DNA of 64,000 nucleotides, taken from Tetranychus cinnabarinus. Lineage: Eukaryota; Arthropoda; Arachnida; Trombidiformes; Tetranychidae. The notes beneath the pieces were generated by a model. It was given only the letters and a program-made list of their open reading frames with translations, had not been told where the DNA came from and made no database searches. Positions 25,301 to 33,295 of the stretch are shown in pieces (the first letter of the stretch is position 1; the number at the start of each line of letters is the position of its first letter). Both the position numbers and the translations under genes were made by a program. The stretch spans positions 17,670,001 to 17,734,000 of the forward strand of contig WHVY01000001.1 of the NCBI GenBank assembly GCA_022266195.1, written 5' to 3'.

Positions 25301-28300
25301 AGGCTCATTTCATTAGCTACTTTTCTAGCTTCCTCTAATGGTGGCCAACCAGCTTCATTTAACTTCGGGTCTGGCAATTCACCATTCATTAAATAGTTTG
25401 GAGAAAATCCAATTGAATCATGTATTGAGTTATTGTAATCATGTACTGCTCGAACTAGATATCTGACCCATGCATATTTATAATCGTTTTCGATCATACT
25501 ACATCTTATTTTGTCAGTTATACTAGCATTGAGCCTTTCGATCATACCGTTTGAATGTGGAGATGATTTCGGAATGTGATAAATTTCAATGTTGTTGTCA
25601 ATAAGAAAACGGTAAAATAATTTTGACGTCATTGCTTTATACTGGTCACAAAGAATCACTTCGATCTTTCCTTGTTTCATCACTATTTTGAGTAAATTAA
25701 TCAAGTCTATGGATCTTTGATTCTTAGATGCATTTGCCCAACAATATCGAGTAAAATGATCAATGGCAATATTGATTAACTTCTTTTTGGATTTATAACC
25801 TTCAAAACCTCCGATCGTATCAATTGATATAATATGCAATGGATGTTCAGCTGGCCCGAAGTTTCCCAATTGACAACTTAGTTGCTCTCTTCTTGTTTTT
25901 CCCAGGTTACAAACTATACATTTCTTTGCATAAGCAATGATATCATTCGTCATGTTTTTCCAAGTATACAAATAACTTATTAGTGTTATCATTTTACGTG
26001 CACCTAAATGTCCGAAATTGTGATGTACTTTATTCATTAAGTAGAAACGTAGATTTTCGGGGACAACCAAACGTTTCTTGCCATTTGGACATTTCTTAAA
26101 CACTAGATCATTTTCTTTTGTTAGTGACTTATCTATACTCAGGTCCATATTTCTTTGAGATTCCCACAAAATTTGCGTTGAAATAAAATTAATCAATGGG
26201 ATTTCTGAGTCTCTTTCGTATTCTAATACCGGTTGTCTCGATAAACAGTCAGCTTCTTCATTGTGTATTCCAGGTCTGTACAATATTTCAAACTCATATT
26301 GAGAAAGGAAAAAGGCCCATGAAAACAACCGAGAACCTGTTTGTTTGAACTTAAGTATAGATTTTAGAGCAACATGATCAGTGATAATTGTGAATCGATT
26401 TCCATACAAATAATGGTGCCAAAATTTAACCGACTCGATGACCGCTAAACACTCTAAATGAGTCGCAGGATATCGACTCTGATACTCAGTCAGCTTTTTG
26501 CTGAAATAGCCAACCGGGTGCAGCTTGCCATCATCTCCAATTTGCTTCAAAACTGCTCCGATTCCTTTTTTTGATCCATCAGTTTGTAATATACACTTTT
26601 TGTTAGAATCGTAAATATTCAAAATCGGTTTATCAGTTAACTTTTGCTTAATTTTGTCGAAAGCTAGTTGACAACTTTCATTCCAAACAAAATTTGAATT
26701 CTTGCGAAGTAAGTCATGAAGAGGTGCAAGTATCATGGCAATATTTTCAATGAATTTATGATAGTAATTTACCTTCCCTAAAAATTGTCTGAGTTCAGTT
26801 AAATTAGTAGGTGGTTTTAACTTGGTTATTGATTCAACGTTTGAATATAATGGTGATATTTGAGAATTACCGATTGAATGACCCAAATAGATAATTTGTG
26901 TCTTCATAAATTCACACTTGGAAATATTCAGCTTGATATTTTCATTGTCAAACATATCGAATAATGATTTCAAATGGTTAAAATGTTCATCTTCAGTTGT
27001 GGAATAAATGATTATATCGTCAATGTAATTGTGACAGAATCTGGTTAGTGAATATTTTTCTAACAATAATCTTATTGTCCTTTGAAAAATAGCTGGACAA
27101 TTTTTATAACCGAAAGGCATTCTCAACCATTCGTAATGTCCGTTTTGAGTGACAAAAGCTGTTTTGTAAGCATCACTTTCTTTGACCTTTATGTGCCAAA
27201 ATCCAGATCGCATATCACAAATGCTGAAAAATTTCATCCCTGTTAGTTCATCAATAATATCATCTATTCTAGGCATCGGATACCGATCGGTGATGGTAAC
27301 TTCATTCAATTTTCTGTAATCAATACAGAACCTTGATCTTGACGTTTCACCTTTTCTATTTACTAGCGTAACCGGTGATGCATACGGCGAAGTGGATAGA
27401 CGAATAAAACCATGTTTTAACAACTCATTTATTTCTTCATCTATTTTTTCTTGTTCAACTTTTGCACATCGATATGGTCGCAGATTTATGGGTATTTTTG
27501 AACTAAGTTCAATGTTACAATAATAATGTTCAATTGCTCCGACCATGAACTTGTTATCCGAAAATATGTGTTGGTAATCACATAGTAAATTGAAAATTTG
27601 TTCATTGGTTTGATCAAATTTGAGTTTTAAATCGATATAATAATTATTCACTGGTTGATCTGACTCATTTTGTTGCTTGTGATTGTTGGGCTCAATAGAT
27701 TCACCAGCACATTGACTGATCTTATAATCATTAGAGCATTTCAAATTAAATTGCCAAATCAAGTCGAGTCCAAGTAAAAGTTCAATCGTTTCTTCGTTTG
27801 AGACATAAATCTTCACCTTCTTCTCAATTTTTCCTATTTTCAATGTTGCATTTGTCAGACCTGATAAATAACCTTTGCCAGTCAAGGTGGTGAATAACAT
27901 TTTATTTGGTTTTGTATCATTCAAGGATGTTTTTCTTACAATCTTGCGATTAACAATAGATATCATAGATCCAGGATCGTATATGATATTTACTGCTAAT
28001 CCATTCAATTCTCCTGGCAATATTATGTGAGAAGATTTATCAGGTCGAATTAGTTTAAATTGCTATCATTTACTTCTTCATTGTTGTTACTTGTTGATTC
28101 AGTTACAAAGTTGACTGATGGAACATTTTTCTTGAATGGACAATCCCAGCTCCAATGAAGTTGATTCATTTTACCATGTTTTTCGCAATTGAAACAAGCA
28201 CCCATTTTTTTCGTTTTAATACCCTTTGTATCTGACTTGTTCATTAGCTTTTGTTTTGAATCCCTTTCAGTATTGTGTTTCACACCAAATTTATTCAGAT

Positions 28301-30188
28301 TCATTTCCGCTTTAATAGCCATTGAATAAAAAGAATCAAATGTCACCGGTTGATGGGAAACAAAACACATCTTCATGTTATCATCAAGACTGTCGATCAT
28401 CATGATAACTGCCTGTTTCTCTGTGAAACCAGCTAACAATGCCAATCGTCTTTTCTCATTGAAAAACTGATCAAAGCCCTTTGATTTTTCATATTTTGTG
28501 TGCAAAAATTTAGTGATTGGATCGTCAGTTTTGATACCGAATCGCTGTATCATTCGTGCTTTGAAATCATTCCAATTACTCTGCTCTATCAGATCTAGAT
28601 AAAAGTTGATAGCTTCTCCTTCTAAATACTCACAAACGATTTCATATTTCTTTGAGTCGTCCCAGCCATATCTTCGCCCCATTATATCAATCAGTTTAAA
28701 CCAATTTTCAATAGTAATTTCGTCTTTTCCATTACCTTTGAATACTTGAATTTTCGGTTTATTCCGAGGAATATCAATACAAGAGCTAGTCTCAGTGTTA
28801 TCCGATGACAGCGAGTCATACTCATCATCTGAATTACCACCTGCCATTTCTATCCTGTCGACTTGTAAGACTTTGAGTTGGATAAGTAAAATATTGGAGC
28901 AATTCAGTAGTATTAACGTATTTAATAATAAGGGTTATTAATGTATGTACGAATCTTGGTGTTTCAATATAAGTTATTACAATAACGTATGTAAAAATAC
29001 TTGGTACCAGTAAATAAGGACCTTTCAATATACGTTATATAAATAACGCATGTAAAGATTCTGGTGTTAAATCAATGGTACCGACGGACAAACGAATCCA
29101 TAAACTTAACGGATAAGATAGAAAATAATTGATCATTAATTCACCTTTTCTCGATCACAGTTATTCATTAATTAACCCATTATTGTCCTTCTAATCCTTC
29201 TCCTTGTTTTACCATCATCTCCCAACAATACTTACAATTACAGCAACAATTGATATTGCTTTCTTACTGTCTTCAAATATTATAATTACAATTGTCATCT
29301 AACTAACCTTACACTTCTACAACCATTATGATTTTTTGCCATTGGATAAAACTCAAACAGAAATTATCTGAATAGCTCTGAACTTTCAATCCAAACTAAA
29401 CTGTGTGTTATTTACGTTTTTAAGTACATAATTTGAGCTTCAAAACCATTAGGAATCATTAATGATTCGTGTGAAAATATTATAACTCTTTCAAGGAAAT
29501 ACATAATGATACAAAAAACCAATTATGTCAATAAAACCACTTCCCTTATACCAAATTAGGAACCAGAAAGTTCATCGATGAATCAGTTTCCTATTAGTTT
29601 ACTCTAATCGATATTAATTCATCAAAATCAATAAATAAGGATTGATCACTAATTGTTGATTTAAACATATTTCTAATTTCTCAGGGTATTGAATAGGTTA
29701 ATGAAGTGATATAACCAGACAAATAAGAGCAATAGAAGATGACAAATATTCACAAAAAACTAGAATTGGATAAATTCAAATCTCACTAGAGTTGTAACCA
29801 AGGTAATTGAGATCATGATCATCAATCAATTATAAACAAAATTTTATTCTAGATAGAGTTATCTGATGTTTGTCAGTTATTAGAACTGAGACAGCATTAA
29901 TGAAAACAAAATACAAGGTCAATGAGGGAATCTCCGAGAAATCAGGAAATCTTGAAAGTGATTTCACTACAAGAAAAACAAATATCTTGACAAATATGGG
30001 TAAAAGAATGATTGTATCAGATTTTAACAAAATGAGTAATCATATCTATCTAATAGATATTAGATATAATCTCCGTATGATATTCAAAACATATTATGCT
30101 ACAAATACAAAATGAGACTTACCTTAGGCTGCGAAAGTTGTTTGTAATTGGCCAATTGATCACTGGCAGGATCCCGAGTATCAGACAT
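22310..30188 (-). CDS. Cat: Catalase (heme, clade 3, animal type)
   Basis: Seven exons join in phase: 30123-30188, 23915-24153, 23702-23817, 23299-23640, 23081-23220, 22824-23014 and 22310-22751. They encode 511 aa, against 527 for the human enzyme. The product disproportionates H2O2 as a homotetramer, usually in peroxisomes (family knowledge). The distal catalytic His is in RVVHAKGAGAFGYFEVT (residue 74); VGNNTPIFFIRDP holds the catalytic Asn; the proximal heme ligand Tyr358 lies in RLFSYPDTHRHR. The opening SDTRDPASDQL matches animal catalases. Every active-site residue I can name is present. Exon 1 codes for only 22 residues and is 5.97 kb from exon 2, because a complete gypsy element sits in intron 1 in the same orientation. 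The C-terminus ends GSD, without a PTS1-like tripeptide. An AAG|GTAACT site just before the stop could be a donor to an alternative last exon. Confidence 0.95.
24568..25025 (-). repeat. 3' LTR of the gypsy element
   Basis: 458 bp, a direct repeat of 28864-29321 with one visible mismatch. In element orientation it begins TGTAGAAGTG and ends TCTTACA. It contains several near-repeats around ATAACGTATGTA that may be internal regulatory repeats. Confidence 0.97.
25026..25038 (-). other. Polypurine tract
   Basis: On the minus strand AAAGGTATGGGGG abuts the 3' LTR, the usual position and composition for the plus-strand primer of reverse transcription. It is interrupted by two T. Confidence 0.7.
25048..28062 (-). 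CDS. pol: Gypsy pol polyprotein: protease, RT, RNase H, integrase
   Basis: Open from just after a TAG at about 28063 down to the stop at 25048, about 1000 codons. It has no ATG at its beginning, and it lies in the -1 frame relative to gag, consistent with translation by frameshift. In order it shows a protease-like segment with IIYDPGS (DTG/DSG expected) and a later LLLGLDLI; RT with RFCIDYRKLNE, FSICDMRSGFWHIKV and the catalytic YIDD; RNase H with QTDGSKKGIGAVLKQ; and integrase with an HHCC finger (HHNFGHLGARK ... CIVC). The integrase core D,D,E is in SIDTIGG, LCDQYKAM and HSNGMIERLN. The C-terminal LDPRFLGPYQI resembles the GPY/F module. It would make and integrate element DNA. The Pro in the protease motif is odd; everything else looks intact. 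Confidence 0.95.
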   Translation of the reverse strand, partial: QFKLIRPDKSSHIILPGELNGLAVNIIYDPGSMISIVNRKIVRKTSLNDTKPNKMLFTTLTGKGYLSGLTNATLKIGKIEKKVKIYVSNEETIELLLGLDLIWQFNLKCSNDYKISQCAGESIEPNNHKQQNESDQPVNNYYIDLKLKFDQTNEQIFNLLCDYQHIFSDNKFMVGAIEHYYCNIELSSKIPINLRPYRCAKVEQEKIDEEINELLKHGFIRLSTSPYASPVTLVNRKGETSRSRFCIDYRKLNEVTITDRYPMPRIDDIIDELTGMKFFSICDMRSGFWHIKVKESDAYKTAFVTQNGHYEWLRMPFGYKNCPAIFQRTIRLLLEKYSLTRFCHNYIDDIIIYSTTEDEHFNHLKSLFDMFDNENIKLNISKCEFMKTQIIYLGHSIGNSQISPLYSNVESITKLKPPTNLTELRQFLGKVNYYHKFIENIAMILAPLHDLLRKNSNFVWNESCQLAFDKIKQKLTDKPILNIYDSNKKCILQTDGSKKGIGAVLKQIGDDGKLHPVGYFSKKLTEYQSRYPATHLECLAVIESVKFWHHYLYGNRFTIITDHVALKSILKFKQTGSRLFSWAFFLSQYEFEILYRPGIHNEEADCLSRQPVLEYERDSEIPLINFISTQILWESQRNMDLSIDKSLTKENDLVFKKCPNGKKRLVVPENLRFYLMNKVHHNFGHLGARKMITLISYLYTWKNMTNDIIAYAKKCIVCNLGKTRREQLSCQLGNFGPAEHPLHIISIDTIGGFEGYKSKKKLINIAIDHFTRYCWANASKNQRSIDLINLLKIVMKQGKIEVILCDQYKAMTSKLFYRFLIDNNIEIYHIPKSSPHSNGMIERLNASITDKIRCSMIENDYKYAWVRYLVRAVHDYNNSIHDSIGFSPNYLMNGELPDPKLNEAGWPPLEEARKVANEMSLKKHQYNKKIFDEKHKAPILNESDQVYVKNLANIALGKLDPRFLGPYQIHSKLANNIYLIQMGNDLKMVHAQHLYAASSLSSDD
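28050..28847 (-). CDS. gag: Gypsy gag
   Basis: 265 codons from an ATG only 16 bases after the 5' LTR. The centre (residues about 30-180) has the helical character of Ty3/gypsy gag capsid (IENWFKLIDIMGRRYGW, AINFYLDLIEQSNWNDFKAR). A zinc knuckle follows with unusual spacing, CFNCEKHGKMNQLHWSWDC. Read with the later His it is CX2CX9HX4C instead of CX2CX4HX4C. The frame ends at TAA 28050-28052, directly after the heptamer TTTAAAC. Gag would form the cytoplasmic particle that packages element RNA. Confidence 0.9.
   Translation of the reverse strand: MAGGNSDDEYDSLSSDNTETSSCIDIPRNKPKIQVFKGNGKDEITIENWFKLIDIMGRRYGWDDSKKYEIVCEYLEGEAINFYLDLIEQSNWNDFKARMIQRFGIKTDDPITKFLHTKYEKSKGFDQFFNEKRRLALLAGFTEKQAVIMMIDSLDDNMKMCFVSHQPVTFDSFYSMAIKAEMNLNKFGVKHNTERDSKQKLMNKSDTKGIKTKKMGACFNCEKHGKMNQLHWSWDCPFKKNVPSVNFVTESTSNNNEEVNDSNLN
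28053..28059 (-). promoter_or_regulatory. -1 ribosomal frameshift slippery heptamer
   Basis: The gag frame reads T TTA AAC TAA. This is the canonical X_XXY_YYZ heptamer T_TTA_AAC immediately before the gag stop. A shift of -1 continues as TTT AAA CTA ATT CGA, which is exactly the open pol frame. Downstream, short complementary pairs (TTCTC with GAGAA, CCTG with CAGG) could form the stimulating structure, but I cannot fold it. Confidence 0.8.
28864..29321 (-). repeat. 5' LTR of the gypsy element
   Basis: 458 bp copy of the 3' LTR. It is the promoter-bearing end for the minus-strand element and points in the same direction as catalase, so read-through would enter catalase exon 2. No standard TGG primer-binding site lies right after it; the first TGG is inside the gag start codon context (ATGGCAGGTGG). 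Confidence 0.97.
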
Positions 30189-33103
30189 GATTAACTGGAA
30201 ACACAACTGTTTGAATAAACCTGTAAACAAAATTCAAGATTGAAAAAAATTATTCACTTTGATTATTGAAGACGTTGAGAGTTGTGATCGAGACTTGAAT
30301 GCAAGTGACAAGATTGGTTAAAAAGATGAAAACTAACAAAATTTTAGAAAATCTAGAGATTTAAATAATTGTCACGGTTAAACGGTGAAAAACGGTTCTA
30401 TGAACACGAGCAATGAACAAAACAGGTAAACAAGCTGATAAAAACCAGGATTAAGACTAAAAAACAAAGAGATAAAGAGATAGAGAAAAGGAAACCCAAA
30501 GACCGGGAAGAAAGGTTTGAATGACAAATTGAGTTAAAAAAGCGTTAAACGTTTTCTTGGCTAATTGTGTGAAATTTGGTGAAAATAATTACAGTTAAAC
30601 TTACACTGGTTAATTGGAGATTAACAGTAAAACTTGGGTTTTAATGGTAGTTGTTAAATCAACTCACAAGGTTTAAATAAAGTTACTTGTTGATTGAACA
30701 TCAGAAATAAGAGAAAAATTTTCTCTAATAATCGCAATTCTCGCAAAACAATTGGCTGTTGAAAGGGAGAGAGAAAAAGAAAAGGTAGACAGTAAATGAG
30801 ACAGAGAGATAAGAGGAAAGTAATTTAACTTGCAACATCGATAGACCTGCGCTGGCTGCTAATATTGAAAACATTCAGTTACTTTTACTTTAGAAACCTT
30901 GTGTTTTAATTAAACTATTTTTAATCAAGTTAATCATTTTGTTAGCCATTTTAATGGCCATTTCAAAATTACAATCAATGTAGGATGATGTATTTCAAGA
31001 TGACAATAGTCAACGGTTGTTTCAATTGTTTTCAATACAAATTTATCCTCAATTGAGCTGGACCAAATTGTACTCAGCCTTGACCCTTGCAAATATATTA
31101 ATACATAGCTATTTAATGGTCAATTGTTTATCGGTTTGTTTGTATTTTCATATATTTATCTATTAGCTGAAAAAGAAACATTTGAACCCTTACTGAATAC
31201 CTTTTACCAGTAATTTGACTATAATTAAACCCAAATGACCTTAAAAGACCATTTAAAGTTGATTAATCAGTGTTGGTCAAACAATCAACTGGCATACTTG
31301 ATATTCATTTGCTTACCTTGAATGTTTTCAAGTGTTTTTGAATTTCTGTCCATTGAAGCTTTCTGATAATTTAATAATTGATTAGATGAAAATACAGTAA
31401 TGATAGACTCGACTAGAGCAAACCTGAACAGCTGCAGGTGGACGCTCTGTTAGAAACGGCTTGATTGGTCATTTACAAAGAGAGAAGTGAGTTTATGCGA
31501 AATTTGAATGGTGAATATTTAGTGTATATTATTGTGAATTATTTGGATCGTACAAGCACAATTTGTGATAATATTATCTAGGTTTGGGTAATTGGTTATA
31601 CAAATGTAGGTTTCAATTGAAACCTACATTGACTTTCATTGACGTACATTGAATTTCACAGAATTTTCTGTGAATTAATAAAATTTACAATTATTTTCGT
31701 GGCTTTCAATCTTCTGTTTCAGCATCTGCATCACCATGTTTCACTATTTTCTCAAGTTTGGCTTGAGTTAAGATCTTGGAACCAAAAAATGTTTCCAATG
31801 GGCTTTATGTTTCCATAAATTGGTTATTGAGATCCCTGGTTGAGTTTGCTGTGTTTGTAATGTTGTTTGTTTTCGTTTCTTCCGAAATCATCCTCCATTG
31901 TAAAGTTATTTGGTTGATTTTTGAAAAAACTGCGACTGAATTGTTGAATAATAGTTTGTAAGAGAGGAAAATTAGTTGATTTCAAATTTGATTGAATTAA
32001 AAACTAAATGATTAAGTCATTAACAGAAAAATTGTTTTCGTTAAGTTTGCCTGAGTCTCCATCTCGTAAGCTTCAAATAAACAACAAGTCAGATATTTAA
32101 CTTCGTCTTTTTAAAATGAATCTAATTATTTCACTCAATAAGTTGATTCAAGTCAATTTTCATGGTCAATAGTTGAGTGAGAATGTAAATTAATCATTCA
32201 ACTGTGTCCATTATGTTACAGTAATGAGTAATCAAACGTTAACAAACATTGAACTTGATCATATTCAATCTTGACCTTTTCATCTTAATACAAATTGCTT
32301 GTCAAATTTACTTTCCAGATTTGAATTAGCTTACTTCGTTTTTTGCTAATAATTTAATGAGTCCATTTAATTGAGCTATCCAGTTCAAATGAATGCATTT
32401 CATGTAATAATTTAAAGCATTAATTTTTAGGTGTGATTCTAGACTTGTCACGTCATTTGTGTTTTTTTGCATCAGCTTTTTTCAAGTCAACTCCGATAGT
32501 TCAAACTTCATTTACTTAAACCGAGAATTAAATTATTAGAATGAACAATTATCTTACATTGTTAGTTACAGTTCTATTCATACAGCTTTGGATTCATCAT
32601 CTCTAACCATCTCATATTCATAGTTGTTAGTCGAGTCGCCATTTCTCTAATAACAAGTAATGATAATCAATCCTACACAAACTTCACCAAAATCGTCTCA
32701 TATTTTTCAAATTGAAAGTTTCTATTTACATTTTATTCTGGTCAAAAATTAGCTTGAATCACGTTGATGAATTGATTTGATTTGTATTAAGAAGCCATAA
32801 AGTCAAAGGTTAAAAGCACAGAGAATTGCAATTTTAATGAAAAAAATATAAAATGTTACAAAAATTGAATGACCCGCTTTGTATTACAACGCCATCTAAT
32901 GAAATTTTCTGTCATGGGAGTTGTTTTTTTTTATCATTTGTGTGCTTTTATGAGAGATTTACAATTTTCATCTAATTAAGTCTTGTTTCTTGTTTTTGAT
33001 TAATTATAATTATCTATCTTTGAAATTACTTTGTTTGCTTATCTTTATCTTCCTCTTTCTTGTATGAATTTTATTTCTTTAGGTTTATCAAAGATTAAAG
33101 CCG
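30189..33103. other. 2.9 kb interval between catalase and TRIAP1
   Basis: Holds the catalase promoter and the TRIAP1 5' region. A likely splice acceptor (TTTCTTTAG) at about 33080 shows that TRIAP1 has an upstream non-coding exon somewhere here. Two palindromes lie at 31603-31674. The frame at 31776-31961 is a chance hydrophobic frame. Confidence 0.5.
31603..31630. repeat. Perfect 28-bp palindrome
   Basis: Half-site AATGTAGGTTTCAA is followed directly by its exact reverse complement. Twenty-five bases later, TTCACAGAA and TTCTGTGAA form a second inverted pair with a 2-base spacer (31655-31674). Function unknown: cruciform, dimer-binding site or remnant of a small element. Confidence 0.8.
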
Positions 33104-33295
33104 ATGAATAGTGTTGGAGAAGAGTGTAACGATCTGAAAAGAGAGTACGATCAATGTTTTGACGACTGGTTTACTAATAAATTTCTGAAAGGAATTGACC
33201 AGGATACCTGTGAAGCCCTGTTTAAGAAATACCAAAAGTGCGTACTCAATGCGATAAAGAGCAAAAAGATTGATCTAACCATCGTTAATCAATGA
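33104..33295 (+). CDS. TRIAP1: TRIAP1 (p53CSV), CX9C-type intermembrane-space protein
   Basis: 63 aa starting MNSVGEECNDLKREYDQCFDD, nearly identical to the start of vertebrate TRIAP1. The twin CX9C pattern is present: C8-X9-C18 (ECNDLKREYDQC) and CEALFKKYQKC. The protein partners PRELI-family proteins to carry phosphatidic acid across the mitochondrial intermembrane space (family knowledge). The C-terminus is about 13 residues shorter than in vertebrates and ends IVNQ. Its TGA at 33293-33295 overlaps the ATG at 33292 that opens the ATP9 frame. Confidence 0.93.
   Translation: MNSVGEECNDLKREYDQCFDDWFTNKFLKGIDQDTCEALFKKYQKCVLNAIKSKKIDLTIVNQ

Larger units (their letters stand above)
24568..29321 (-). 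mobile_element. Complete Ty3/gypsy LTR retrotransposon, 4754 bp
   Basis: Two direct LTRs of 458 bp (24568-25025 and 28864-29321) bracket gag and pol on the minus strand. By eye the LTRs differ at one base (C at about 24890 against T at about 29186). LTR ends are TG...CA. The element is flanked by the 4-bp duplication ACCA (24564-24567 and 29322-29325), which proves insertion rather than assembly. Order protease, RT, RNase H, integrase places it in Ty3/gypsy (Metaviridae); no env frame is present. A polypurine tract lies next to the 3' LTR. The two frames are open, so the copy may be active or only recently silent. Confidence 0.97.
24154..30122. other. First intron of catalase
   Basis: 5.97 kb, of which 24568-29321 is the gypsy retrotransposon. 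Without it and one 4-bp duplication the intron would be about 1.2 kb. The remaining 414 bp (left) and 800 bp (right) are AT-rich. Frames at 29830-30115 are chance. Confidence 0.85.

Noticed and set aside
24568..29321. LTR pair considered as a tandem duplication of catalase intron sequence
   Set aside because: TG...CA ends, 4-bp target duplication, polypurine tract and gag-pol between the repeats define an LTR retrotransposon.
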